A stretch of 64,000 nt of DNA, from positions 1-64,000 of the forward strand of contig NZ_NFJL01000008.1 of assembly GCF_002159835.1 (NCBI RefSeq), given 5' to 3'. This document shows positions 8,257-16,573 of the stretch, piece by piece. A program made the translations under genes and the position numbers. This stretch comes from Blautia sp. An249. Lineage in GTDB: Bacteria; Bacillota; Clostridia; Lachnospirales; Lachnospiraceae. Below the pieces are notes generated by a model. It saw only the letters and a program-made list of their open reading frames with translations. It ran no database searches and was not told the DNA's origin. Each line of letters opens with the position of its first letter. Position 1 is the stretch's first letter.

Positions 8257-8283
8257 GGACTTTGCCGGAACCGGTATCTGAGT

Positions 8284-8958
8284 TTAACAGCAGGAATCGG
8301 TGAGAATGGCAATTCCCGAGCTGGTTCCCAGACGGGATGCGCCCGCTTCCAGCATGGCCAGAGCGTCTTTTCTGGTCCGGATTCCGCCGGAAGCCTTGAC
8401 TCCCACGTCTTTCCCCACGGTCTGACGCATAAGCGCCACATCTTCTAAAGTGGCTCCGCCGGTGGAGAAACCGGTGGAAGTTTTTACGAAATCTGCTCCG
8501 GAAGCTACGGCAATTTCGCAGGCTTTTCGGATTTCTTCTTTTGTAAGGAGACAGGTTTCCAGGATGACTTTCAGCAGGGCGTCCTTTTTTACAGCGGCGA
8601 CAGCGGCAATATCGGATGCCACAGCGTCCCAGTCATGACTTTTTACTAATCCGACGGCAATTACCATATCAATTTCTTTTGCCCCGTCTTCGATTGCCAG
8701 GCCGGCTTCAGAGGCTTTCGCCTGAGAGGACATGGCGCCCAGAGGGAAACCCACCACACAGCAGGGGGAAACTCCGGTTCCCGCCAGTTCTTCTGAAACA
8801 AGTTTCACCCAGTAGGAATTGACGCAGACCGAGGCGAAGTGATACTCTCTGGCCTCCTGGCAGAGGCGTAAAATCTGTTCACGGGATGCGTCTGGTTTCA
8901 GCAGCGTATGGTCAATGGAGGCGGCAAGCTGCTCTCTGGTTATGGAAATATTGCTCAT
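8284..8958 (-). CDS. deoC: Deoxyribose-phosphate aldolase
   Basis: 224-aa class I aldolase that splits 2-deoxyribose 5-phosphate into glyceraldehyde 3-phosphate and acetaldehyde in deoxynucleoside salvage. The Schiff-base lysine is K159 in VKTSTGF; the second catalytic lysine is K188 in VKASGGIR; the catalytic aspartate is D97 in EIDMV. The start at 8958 is preferred because AAAGGAAGAG precedes it; an in-frame ATG six codons upstream overlaps that ribosome binding site. It stands alone, with no deoB, deoD or pdp nearby. It converges on clpB-DUF4250 across the shared terminator region. Confidence 0.95.
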   Translation of the reverse strand: MSNISITREQLAASIDHTLLKPDASREQILRLCQEAREYHFASVCVNSYWVKLVSEELAGTGVSPCCVVGFPLGAMSSQAKASEAGLAIEDGAKEIDMVIAVGLVKSHDWDAVASDIAAVAAVKKDALLKVILETCLLTKEEIRKACEIAVASGADFVKTSTGFSTGGATLEDVALMRQTVGKDVGVKASGGIRTRKDALAMLEAGASRLGTSSGIAILTDSCC

Positions 8959-9110
8959 AGTATCTCTTCCTTTCATAAATGCTTCTTTTACTATAGCAGA
9001 TTCCCTTTAGTAAGAACAATAGATTTTTTATATAGTTAGTTAAATAATTAATAATTGGACATATAGCTCAAAAATAAATTGTTAAAATTTTATAAAATGC
9101 ACAATAGATG

Positions 9111-9159
9111 TTGCATTGATGGGGTGATATGACTATTATATATTTAGTTGACTAATCAA
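9111..9159 (+). promoter_or_regulatory. Promoter and palindromic operator of the MarR-ABC operon
   Basis: TTGCAT (9111-9116) and TATTAT (9134-9139) are 17 bp apart. Just downstream, TTGACTAATCAA (9148-9159) is an inverted repeat (TTGA/TCAA) placed over the expected transcription start, as in MarR autorepression. The region 8977-9150 is very AT-rich. Confidence 0.55.
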
Positions 9160-9178
9160 TAGAAAGGAAGGTGAGAAG

Positions 9179-9652
9179 ATGCTTGAGAAAGAGATGGAAA
9201 ACAGTATCCAGAGTCTGTTTATGGAAATCACCCATCAGTATTTTGTGAAAAACTTCCATCAGTTATCTCAGTGGGGAATTCATCCCGGTCAGCTTCCCAT
9301 GCTGTGGCTGCTGGGAACAAAGGAAGGACTGAGCCAGAAAGAGATAGCAGAGAGACTGAAAGTGAAACCGCCCACCGTCACCATGACCATACGGCGGCTG
9401 GAAAAGATGAATCTTCTTTCCAGACAGCAGGATGAAAAAGATCAGAGAGTCAGCCGGATATATCTGACGGATGAGGGAAAGGAATGTTTTGAAAAGATTC
9501 GGGGCATTCTCCATAGAAATGAGGAATTAATGTTCCGTGGATTCGACGAGGCAGAAATCTGTCTGATGCGGAGATTCTTTAAACAGATTCTGGAAAATGT
9601 GAAACAGATTTCCATCGAAGATAATTCAGACAAAAAAGGAAAGGGAAAATAA
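9179..9652 (+). CDS. MarR family transcriptional regulator
   Basis: 157-aa winged-helix dimer. The DNA-recognition region reads LSQKEIAERLKVKPPTVTM (about residues 53-71), followed by the wing with RQQDEKDQRVSRIYLTDEG, both typical of MarR proteins. N- and C-terminal helices would form the dimer interface. It probably represses its own promoter and the ABC exporter pair that starts 2 bp after its stop, with release by a small ligand (inference from the very common MarR-exporter operon). RBS GAAAGGAAGGTG precedes the start. Confidence 0.93.
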   Translation: MLEKEMENSIQSLFMEITHQYFVKNFHQLSQWGIHPGQLPMLWLLGTKEGLSQKEIAERLKVKPPTVTMTIRRLEKMNLLSRQQDEKDQRVSRIYLTDEGKECFEKIRGILHRNEELMFRGFDEAEICLMRRFFKQILENVKQISIEDNSDKKGKGK

Positions 9653-9653
9653 G

Positions 9654-11750
9654 ATGCTGAAATTAATGAAGTATATGAAGGGATCCGTTAAGTATATTAT
9701 CTGCATTATCCTGCTTTTATTCCTTCAGGCAAACTGTGATCTGGCGCTGCCCGATTACACTTCCAGGATTGTCAATGTGGGAATTCAGCAGCAGGGAATC
9801 GAAGACGGTGTTCCGGAAAAGATTCGGGAATCTTCCCTGAAAGAATTGTTTCTTTTTATGGAAGAAGAGGATCAGAAGACCGTGGAAGAAGCCTATACAA
9901 AAGACGGTGAATTGTATCTTCTCAATGAGATAGACAAAGAACAAAGGGAAGTGTTAAATGAGATTCTCAGCCAGCCGATGATGATTGCACAGAGTATGAA
10001 ACTGGACAGCGCGCAGATGGAAAAAATGCAGGCGCAGATGCAGAAACAGACCACAGAGGGTGACAGCCAGATGCCGGAATCCCTTGTGACACAGGCGGCG
10101 GTTTCCTATGTGCGAAGTGAATACGAAGCCATCGGAGAAGATGTGGATGCAATCCAGATGGCGTATATCCGTGACTCCGGGATTCAGATGCTGGGAATGG
10201 CCTTTGTGATTATGATAGCCTCCGCTCTGGTTACCTTTCTTTCGGCCAGGGTTGCTGCTACGCTGGGCCACGATTTAAGAAATATGGTTTACCGGAAAGT
10301 AATGGGATTTTCCAGTGCAGAATATAACCGGTTCTCCACGGCATCCCTGATAACCAGAAGCACCAACGACATTCAGCAGATTCAGCTTGTAACCGCTATG
10401 ATTTTCAGGATGGTATTGTATGCGCCAATCCTGGGTATCGGCGGGATTATAAAAGTACTTAATACGGACGTTTCCATGACCTGGATCATTGCCCTTGCAG
10501 TGGCGCTGATTTTATTTGTGGTGTTCCTGTTATTTAAAATTGCAATGCCTAAGTTTACAAAACTGCAGACACTGATCGATAAACTGAATCTGGTTACCAG
10601 AGAAATCCTTACAGGTATCCCGGTCATCCGTGCATTCAGCCGGGAAAAACATGAGGAGGAACGGTTTGAAGAAGCCAATCAGATGCTGACCAAAACCAAT
10701 TTATTTGTAAACCGGGCTATGACGTTTATGATGCCGGCTATGATGCTGATTATGAACGGAATTTCCGTTTTGATTATTTACTGTGGCTCTTATGCGGTGG
10801 ATAACGGCACTATGCAGGTGGGAGATGTGATGGCGTTTATTCAGTATTCCATGCAGATTATCATGTCTTTCCTGATGATAACTATGATGTCTATCATGCT
10901 GCCGAGAGCCAATGTAGCGGCAGTCCGTATCCGGGAAGTATTAAACACCGAAGAGACGATTCTGGATCCTCAGAATCCTGTAAAACCAGAGGAAACGGTA
11001 AAAGGAGAAGTGGAATTCGACCATGTTTCCTTTGCTTACCCGGGAAGTGAAGAATATGCATTAAAGGATATAACCTTTACTGCCAAAAAGGGGCAGACGG
11101 TGGCTTTTATCGGAAGTACGGGAAGCGGAAAAACCACCCTGATAAATCTGATTCCCCGCTTTTTTGATGTGACAAAAGGAGCAGTGAAAATTGACGGGGT
11201 GGATGTGCGCCGGATGTCTCAGCATGATTTGAGACAGCGTCTGGGATACGTTCCACAGAAGGGAGTTTTATTCTCCGGAACCATTGCTTCCAACATCCGT
11301 TACGGAAGGACAGAAGCTACGGATAAAGAGGTAGAACAGGCGGCGGAAATCGCCCAGGCTTCTGAATTTATTGAGGAGAAGGATGAACGGTATGATTCCC
11401 CCATTTCTCAGGGAGGTACCAATGTATCCGGAGGTCAGAAACAGAGACTTTCCATCGCCAGAGCCATTGCCTGTCAGCCGGAAATCTTTATTTTCGACGA
11501 CAGTTTTTCCGCTTTGGATTACAAAACAGACGTAGTGCTTAGAAAAGCTTTAAAGAAAGCAACGAAAGAAGCTACCACACTGATTGTGGCCCAGCGAATC
11601 AGCACCATCCTTCATGCAGATAAAATTCTGGTTCTGGATGAGGGCTGCGTCGTGGGACAGGGAACCCATCAGGAACTGTTAAATACCTGTGATGTTTATC
11701 GTCAGATAGCCATGTCACAGTTGTCAGAGGAGGAATTGGCCAATGAGTAA
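9654..11750 (+). CDS. ABC exporter half, degenerate catalytic Walker B
   Basis: 698-aa type IV ABC exporter half-transporter: a six-helix transmembrane domain (about 1-440) plus an ATPase domain. Walker A is GSTGSGKTT (from residue 487) and the signature is a canonical SGGQ (592-595). Walker B ends in D615-D616, so Asp replaces the catalytic Glu. This is the pattern of the degenerate half in heterodimeric exporters such as BmrCD or TM287/288. An unusual hydrophilic insert of about 130 residues, rich in Glu, Gln and Met, lies between TM1 and TM2, probably outside the cell. It overlaps the partner gene by 8 bp. The substrate is probably a drug or toxic metabolite, given the MarR regulator. Confidence 0.93.
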   Translation: MLKLMKYMKGSVKYIICIILLLFLQANCDLALPDYTSRIVNVGIQQQGIEDGVPEKIRESSLKELFLFMEEEDQKTVEEAYTKDGELYLLNEIDKEQREVLNEILSQPMMIAQSMKLDSAQMEKMQAQMQKQTTEGDSQMPESLVTQAAVSYVRSEYEAIGEDVDAIQMAYIRDSGIQMLGMAFVIMIASALVTFLSARVAATLGHDLRNMVYRKVMGFSSAEYNRFSTASLITRSTNDIQQIQLVTAMIFRMVLYAPILGIGGIIKVLNTDVSMTWIIALAVALILFVVFLLFKIAMPKFTKLQTLIDKLNLVTREILTGIPVIRAFSREKHEEERFEEANQMLTKTNLFVNRAMTFMMPAMMLIMNGISVLIIYCGSYAVDNGTMQVGDVMAFIQYSMQIIMSFLMITMMSIMLPRANVAAVRIREVLNTEETILDPQNPVKPEETVKGEVEFDHVSFAYPGSEEYALKDITFTAKKGQTVAFIGSTGSGKTTLINLIPRFFDVTKGAVKIDGVDVRRMSQHDLRQRLGYVPQKGVLFSGTIASNIRYGRTEATDKEVEQAAEIAQASEFIEEKDERYDSPISQGGTNVSGGQKQRLSIARAIACQPEIFIFDDSFSALDYKTDVVLRKALKKATKEATTLIVAQRISTILHADKILVLDEGCVVGQGTHQELLNTCDVYRQIAMSQLSEEELANE

Positions 11751-13584
11751 TCAGAGTCCGAGAAGGGGTATGATGCCGGGGGGAAGAAACATGAGAGCCA
11801 CAGAAAAGGCCAAGGACTTTAAAGGCTCCATGATGAAACTTTTTTCCTATATGAAACGTTACAAGTACCGGTTTTTACTGATGCTGGTATTTGCCGTACT
11901 GGGAACGACCTTTAATATTATCGGTCCAAAGATTTTAGGAAAGGCGACTACAGAACTGTTTAACGGGCTGGTTGCCAAGGTGCAGGGAACGGGAGGCATT
12001 GATTTTGAAAAAATCGGAATGATCCTGCTGGGGACTTTGGGCCTGTATCTGGCAAGCGCCGCCTTCTCCTTTATCCAGGGATTTGTGATGACAGGAATTT
12101 CCAACGACGTTACGTATTCCCTCAGGAAAGATATTTCTAAGAAACTGAACCGTCTGCCCCTAAACTATTTTGAGAGCAGAACCCACGGGGAGATTCTCTC
12201 CAGAGTAACCAACGATATTGATACTCTGCAGGTCAGCTTAAACCAGAGTATCACCCAGCTTATCACCTCTGTGACTACGCTGATCGGCGTTGTGGTGATG
12301 ATGCTCTCCATCAATGTATGGATGACTTTGATAACCTTTCTGATTCTGCCCCTTTCCATGGCCATTATCGGAGCCATTATGAAACGCTCCCAGAAATATT
12401 TCCGGGATCAGCAAAGCTATCTGGGCCGGGTAAACGGTCAGATTGAAGAAAACTACGGCGGTCACAATGTGGTTAAGGTCTTTAATAAAGAAGCAGATAC
12501 GGTAGAGGAATTCGAAAAGGATAACCGGAAATTATATGAATCCGCCTGGAAATCTCAGTTTTTCTCAGGAATTATGATGCCGATTATGCAGTTTGTGGGA
12601 AATCTGGGATATGTGATGGTAGCCCTTCTGGGCGGAATCTTTGCCATCCGGGGTGCTATTGAAGTGGGTGAAATCCAGTCTTTCTTCCAGTACATCCGAA
12701 ACTTCACACAGCCCATTCAGCAGATTGCCCAGGTTAGTAATATGCTGCAGTCTTCAGCAGCGGCTTCGGAGCGTGTCTTTGAATTCCTGGAGGAAGAAGA
12801 GGAAGATCAGAAAGTGGAAAATCCGGTGGATATTACCAATCTGAATGGAAATGTGGAATTTGAACATGTAAAATTCGGTTATGATCCGGAGAAGATTATT
12901 GTCAGCGATTTTTCCGCGAAGGTAAAAGACGGACAGAAAATTGCCATTGTAGGTCCTACGGGAGCCGGAAAAACCACCATGGTGAAGCTGTTAATGCGTT
13001 TTTATGATGTGAACGGAGGCAGCATCAAAGTGGACGGACATGATTTAAGAGATTTTAACCGGAGTCAGCTTAGGGAAATGTTCGGTATGGTGCTTCAGGA
13101 TACCTGGCTGTTCTCTGGAACCATTATGGAAAACATTCGTTACGGAAGACTGGATGCTACGGATGAAGAAGTAATCCAGGCGGCAAAAGCGGCGCATATT
13201 CATCACTTTATTACCACCCAGCCGGGCGGCTATCAGATGATGTTAGATGAGGAGACCAGCAATATCTCCCAGGGACAGAAACAGCTTCTGACTATTGCAA
13301 GAGCAATTTTGGCCGATAATAAGATCCTGATTCTGGATGAGGCCACTTCCTCCGTGGATACCAGGACGGAGATGCAGATTCAAAAGGCTATGGATAATTT
13401 AATGAAAGGGCGGACCAGTTTTGTTATCGCCCACCGGCTTTCCACCATTAAAGATGCCGATTTGATTCTGGTAATGAAAGACGGCGACATCATTGAACAG
13501 GGTACCCATGAACAGCTTCTGGAGGCAGATGGTTTCTATGCGGGACTGTATAACAGCCAGTTTGAAAAGATGGAAACTGCCTGA
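11743..13584 (+). CDS. ABC exporter half, canonical Walker B, degenerate signature
   Basis: 613-aa partner of the preceding half-transporter: a Met- and Arg-rich N-terminus, a six-helix domain (about 35-345) and an ATPase domain. Walker A is GPTGAGKTT (from 404). The signature reads NISQGQ (S509-Q510-G511-Q512), so Gln replaces the first Gly. Walker B ILILDEA has the catalytic E533. The two genes are therefore complementary: this chain's Walker A and Glu pair with the other chain's canonical SGGQ to make the one active ATP site. The 8-bp overlap supports balanced synthesis of the two subunits. Confidence 0.94.
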   Translation: MSNQSPRRGMMPGGRNMRATEKAKDFKGSMMKLFSYMKRYKYRFLLMLVFAVLGTTFNIIGPKILGKATTELFNGLVAKVQGTGGIDFEKIGMILLGTLGLYLASAAFSFIQGFVMTGISNDVTYSLRKDISKKLNRLPLNYFESRTHGEILSRVTNDIDTLQVSLNQSITQLITSVTTLIGVVVMMLSINVWMTLITFLILPLSMAIIGAIMKRSQKYFRDQQSYLGRVNGQIEENYGGHNVVKVFNKEADTVEEFEKDNRKLYESAWKSQFFSGIMMPIMQFVGNLGYVMVALLGGIFAIRGAIEVGEIQSFFQYIRNFTQPIQQIAQVSNMLQSSAAASERVFEFLEEEEEDQKVENPVDITNLNGNVEFEHVKFGYDPEKIIVSDFSAKVKDGQKIAIVGPTGAGKTTMVKLLMRFYDVNGGSIKVDGHDLRDFNRSQLREMFGMVLQDTWLFSGTIMENIRYGRLDATDEEVIQAAKAAHIHHFITTQPGGYQMMLDEETSNISQGQKQLLTIARAILADNKILILDEATSSVDTRTEMQIQKAMDNLMKGRTSFVIAHRLSTIKDADLILVMKDGDIIEQGTHEQLLEADGFYAGLYNSQFEKMETA

Positions 13585-13594
13585 AAACTGCCTG

Positions 13595-13676
13595 TTTTCA
13601 CGCTCTCGGAATTATGGTAGAATATAAGCACGGGTGGGCACCTACCGACAGTCAGGCCAAATATTTTTGTAGGAGG
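13595..13676 (+). promoter_or_regulatory. Promoter and possible structured leader of the EamA gene
   Basis: TAGAAT (13618-13623) has an extended TGG motif and a weak TTTTCA 17 bp upstream. The short leader contains a hairpin (GGTGG 13633-13637 with CTACC 13642-13646, loop GCAC) followed by GACAGTCAGGCC and the RBS AGGAGG. Small-molecule riboswitches often precede small exporters of this type, but I cannot match this leader to a named class. Confidence 0.4.
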
Positions 13677-13684
13677 AACAAGAT

Positions 13685-14113
13685 ATGTTCAGCTATGTTT
13701 GGCCGATTGGATTGGTCATATTATCAAATGTGGTATATCAAATTTGTGCAAAATCAGTTTCAAGCGGAATGAACCCCATCGCGTCACTTGTCATTACTTA
13801 TTCTGTGGGTGCCGCATTTTCACTCGTAATGTATAAAGTGCTTTTTCGTAATGAGAGTCTAATAGCAGAGTTTTCAAAAATGAATTTTTCTCCAGCATTG
13901 CTCGGAATTGTGCTTGTTGGTCTTGAAGTCGGTTTTATCTATGCTTATAAGGCCGGCTGGCAAGTTAGCATGTTGTCTATTGTGCAAAGTGCTTTCTTAG
14001 CGATTGCTTTAATTTTTGTAGGTTATCTTCTCTATCATGAAGCTATCACATGGAATAAACTTGTAGGAGTTGTAATTTGCCTGATTGGACTTGCATTTAT
14101 CAATCATAAATAG
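13685..14113 (+). CDS. Small EamA/SMR-like transporter
   Basis: 142-aa, very hydrophobic protein with four predicted membrane helices (about residues 4-24, 31-51, 70-90 and 95-140 as two closely spaced segments). The layout and the C-terminal VGVVICLIGLAFINHK match half-size EamA/DMT-superfamily carriers. Such proteins act as dimers and export small cations or metabolites. The gene is more AT-rich than its neighbours and uses AT-ending codons more often, which suggests later acquisition. It has its own promoter and its own downstream hairpin. RBS AGGAGG is at normal spacing. The substrate is unknown. Confidence 0.78.
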   Translation: MFSYVWPIGLVILSNVVYQICAKSVSSGMNPIASLVITYSVGAAFSLVMYKVLFRNESLIAEFSKMNFSPALLGIVLVGLEVGFIYAYKAGWQVSMLSIVQSAFLAIALIFVGYLLYHEAITWNKLVGVVICLIGLAFINHK

Positions 14114-14160
14114 GGGTAATTCAGACCAGAACGCCTAAAAGACCTGCGTTGTTCCAGGGC

Positions 14161-14227
14161 GCCGTCCTATGCCTGTACATCTGTGCAAGTAAACTTGCCA
14201 TCTGTACAGACATAGGACGGGCTTTCT
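14161..14227 (+). terminator. Long terminator hairpin after the EamA gene
   Basis: CCGTCCTATG pairs with CATAGGACGG, and the inner part (CTGTACA/TGTACAG, then GCAAG/CTTGC) continues the stem to nearly 60 nt. CTTTCTT follows. It is much longer than a usual terminator, and its GCAAG..CTTGC tip resembles the inner hairpin of the MITE at 39344-39357. Confidence 0.65.
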
Positions 14228-14247
14228 TAGAAAATCTTAGGATACCG

Positions 14248-14276
14248 TTGACAGATTTGTAATAAAATTGTAAAAT
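14248..14276 (+). promoter_or_regulatory. Sigma-A promoter of the lipoprotein gene
   Basis: TTGACA (14248-14253), a 17-bp spacer and TAAAAT (14271-14276) lie 41 bp upstream of the start codon. Confidence 0.8.
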
Positions 14277-14317
14277 AAAGAATCCAAGGGAGGTTTTTTT
14301 GAAATAAGGAGGATATT

Positions 14318-15454
14318 ATGAGTAGAAAGCATAAGAATTTAGTGATTCTGGCAACGGTTCTCTCTGCCGCCTGTATTTTCAGTGCGTGCGGAAAAGACAA
14401 GGAGGATCAGGTTGTGGTTGCTGAGGCACCGACACCGACTCCAACTGTAGCACCTACGATAACCCCGGTTCCTTCTGTGGCTGCAACAGCACAGAAAGTA
14501 ACCTATACATCCAAAGACAGCAGTGTTTCCATTGTCCTTCCGGATAATACCTGGAAGAATACTTCAGATAATGGAAAGAGCATTATTTTTAATTCAGATA
14601 CTCAGGGAAATATTTCCATTACTTATGCAAATACGGATGCAGATCTGGCGAAAGTTCAGATCCCCTCATCCAAGGAACTGGCAGGTTCTATTACCGCCGG
14701 CACCAGTTTAACAGAGGGTACCGATTTTGATATTCTGGATTATACAGCCACAGAGATGGATGGCGTTGATGTTTACCGCTATACGGTAAAAGCAGCAGAC
14801 GCGTCTAAGATGAACGGTTATGCTTATATAGAGAATTATTATCTGACAGATGGTTCGGAGCTGTATCAGATTAGCGGTTCTTTAAAACTGCAGGATCCCA
14901 CTTCTTTAAATACGATGAAAGAAGCAGTAACCAGTTTCCGGATTCTGAAGGCAGATTCCCCTCTGAAAGCAGCGGCTGATACCATTGCTTCTCAGAATTC
15001 TTCTTCTGCCACACCGTCTGTAACACCGTCTGTTACACCGGCAGCATCCGGAGATTCCGACAACAGTGATTCTTCAGATGATTCAGATACAAATACCAGC
15101 AGTACTTCAGACGGAAGTTCTTCTGACAGCTCTTACGATGACAGCAGTTCTTCCGGGGACGATTCCGGAAGCGGAAATTCCGGCCAGAGTTCAGAAGACG
15201 GATGGTATGACGGAGATACCTTCATTTCTTACGATGATGGATATTTTGATGATGACGGTTACTGGCACTGGTACGGCGATGATTCCGGAGACGATGGATC
15301 CGGAGATGACGGATCTGACGATGGATCCAGTGATGATGGATCCGGAGATGACGGATCCGGAAGCGACGACGGCGGCTGGTATGATAATAACGGAAACTAT
15401 TTCTCCTATAACGACGGATATTTTGATGATGACGGCGTTTGGCAGTGGTATTAA
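14318..15454 (+). CDS. Asp/Ser-rich lipoprotein with paired aromatic motifs
   Basis: 378-aa predicted lipoprotein. A signal peptide of about 23 residues ends in IFSAC, with lipidation expected at C24. A Thr/Pro linker (about 36-55) leads to a folded domain (about 60-215) with the PsbP/DUF-like pattern of a membrane-attached beta domain. The rest (about 220-378) is very low complexity: Ser, Asp and Gly, interrupted by two similar modules that contain SYDDGYFDDDGYWHWY and SYNDGYFDDDGVWQWY. The second module ends the protein. The acidic runs could bind calcium or cell-wall cations; the tyrosine/tryptophan modules could bind carbohydrate. Both are guesses. The gene is monocistronic, with its own promoter and terminator. 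Confidence 0.8.
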   Translation: MSRKHKNLVILATVLSAACIFSACGKDKEDQVVVAEAPTPTPTVAPTITPVPSVAATAQKVTYTSKDSSVSIVLPDNTWKNTSDNGKSIIFNSDTQGNISITYANTDADLAKVQIPSSKELAGSITAGTSLTEGTDFDILDYTATEMDGVDVYRYTVKAADASKMNGYAYIENYYLTDGSELYQISGSLKLQDPTSLNTMKEAVTSFRILKADSPLKAAADTIASQNSSSATPSVTPSVTPAASGDSDNSDSSDDSDTNTSSTSDGSSSDSSYDDSSSSGDDSGSGNSGQSSEDGWYDGDTFISYDDGYFDDDGYWHWYGDDSGDDGSGDDGSDDGSSDDGSGDDGSGSDDGGWYDNNGNYFSYNDGYFDDDGVWQWY

Positions 15455-15468
15455 GTAAACGAAGAACG

Positions 15469-15495
15469 GGCTGTTGCAGAAATGCAGCAGCCTTT
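15469..15495 (+). terminator. Intrinsic terminator after the lipoprotein gene
   Basis: GGCTGTTGCA pairs with TGCAGCAGCC around a short AGAAA-type loop, followed by TTTT. The second 34-nt palindrome begins five bases later. Confidence 0.8.
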
Positions 15496-15499
15496 TATT

Positions 15500-15533
15500 A
15501 TGTAATAGGAAATTCCGTCGGATTTCCTATTAC
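15500..15533. repeat. 34-nt dispersed palindrome, copy 2
   Basis: Nearly perfect inverted repeat from TGTAATAGGAAATTCCG to CGGATTTCCTATTACA. It differs from copy 1 at three positions and is again directly downstream of a terminator. It is followed by AAAAATCGCTCCGC, shared with the flank of copy 1 (AAAAATCGCTTCGC). Confidence 0.85.
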
Positions 15534-15540
15534 ATAAAAA

Positions 15541-15725
15541 TCGCTCCGCTGTGGATGCGACCAGATGCATGTGGAATTATGACTGCCTGCGGCAGTCTGC
15601 ATCTGGCGCGCAAAGAGTACAAGTCCCTCATGAGTGAGGGATATAGGGAGTTGAAGAGGACTTGTCCTCTTTGTTCTGTAATAGGATTAAGGCGCAGGCG
15701 GAGAATCCTGCCAGCAGGATTCTAT
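15541..15725. other. Cluster of strong hairpins, non-coding
   Basis: No credible gene lies between 15455 and 15791. The stretch holds four inverted repeats in a row: CCAGATGCA/TGCATCTGG enclosing GACTGCC/GGCAGTC (15570-15605); ACAAGTCC/GGACTTGT (15618-15664) enclosing CCCTCA/TGAGGG; and AGAATCCTGC/GCAGGATTCT (15701-15722). TGTAATAGGATT at 15676 echoes the start of the palindrome family. It may be a composite repeat element or a structured RNA. Confidence 0.5.
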
Positions 15726-15791
15726 TTACTCATGAAAAGCTCTATGGTATATTTAAACAGGAGTTACAGACAGATACAGGAGGATTTGAGT

Positions 15792-16553
15792 ATGGAAGCA
15801 TATACAGAGTTTGCAAAAGTATACGATCTTTTTATGGACAATATTGATTATCCGCGTTGGTGCAGATATCTGACAGGGCTTCTGAAAAAATACGGAGTCT
15901 CGGAAGGTCTTGTTTTAGAACTGGGCTGCGGCACAGGAACCATGACGGAACTGCTGGCCGGCCAGGGATACGACATGATCGGTGTGGACAATTCTGAGGA
16001 AATGCTGGCAAAAGCCATTGAAAAAAGAGTGGAATCCGGTCAGAACATTCTGTATCTGCTTCAGGATATGAGAGAATTTGAGCTTTACGGAACGGTAAGG
16101 GCAGTAGTCAGTGTCTGTGATTCCATGAATTACATTCTGACAGAAGAGGATTTGCTGCAGGTTTTTTCCCTGGTGAATAATTATCTGGATCCGGGAGGAA
16201 TTTTTGTTTTTGATTTAAATACAGTATATAAGTATAAAGAGATACTGGGCGATCAGGTGATTGCAGAAGATCGGGAGGAAGGAAGTTTTATCTGGGAAAA
16301 TCAGTACGATGAAGAAACCCGGGAGAATCTGTATCAGTTGGTTCTGTTTCTTCCAAGAGAAGACGGACTGTATGAAAGATATGAAGAAATCCATTATCAA
16401 AAGGCTTACACCATAGAGAAAATCCGGAAATTGCTGGAGAAAGCAGGAATGGAGTTTGTGGCGGTTTACGATGCGTTTACAGAAGAGCCGCCCCTGGAAA
16501 GCAGCGAGCGGGTCTATGTTGTGGCAAGAGAAAAAGGGAAAAGCAGAGAATAA
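15792..16553 (+). CDS. Class I SAM-dependent methyltransferase
   Basis: 253-aa Rossmann-fold methyltransferase. Motif I, LELGCGTGTM, covers residues 42-51; GVDNSEEMLAKA is the SAM-ribose acidic loop; the motif after strand 4 is VVSVCDSMNYI, where Asp-Ser-Met-Asn replaces more usual residues. This matches the family often annotated as ubiquinone/menaquinone-type or small-molecule methyltransferases; the substrate cannot be read. The start at 15792 is chosen because AGGAGG lies 8 bp upstream; the frame stays open further 5' only by running through the hairpin cluster. It is followed by hslO 20 bp downstream, probably co-transcribed with hslO and nadE. Confidence 0.88.
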   Translation: MEAYTEFAKVYDLFMDNIDYPRWCRYLTGLLKKYGVSEGLVLELGCGTGTMTELLAGQGYDMIGVDNSEEMLAKAIEKRVESGQNILYLLQDMREFELYGTVRAVVSVCDSMNYILTEEDLLQVFSLVNNYLDPGGIFVFDLNTVYKYKEILGDQVIAEDREEGSFIWENQYDEETRENLYQLVLFLPREDGLYERYEEIHYQKAYTIEKIRKLLEKAGMEFVAVYDAFTEEPPLESSERVYVVAREKGKSRE

Positions 16554-16573
16554 AAACGGAATGAGGAAAGGAA

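Noticed and set aside
13631-13676. Guanidine riboswitch in front of the EamA gene
   Set aside because: The hairpin is suggestive, but the conserved nucleotides of the guanidine classes could not be matched by eye, so it was not called.
15066-15458. Second plus-strand frame rich in Met, Thr and Asp
   Set aside because: It is a shifted reading of the Ser/Asp-rich lipoprotein tail; the repetitive GAT codons keep other frames open.
15474-15791. In-frame upstream extension of the methyltransferase gene
   Set aside because: The extra 106 codons are translated from the palindrome and the hairpin cluster; AGGAGG precedes the ATG at 15792.
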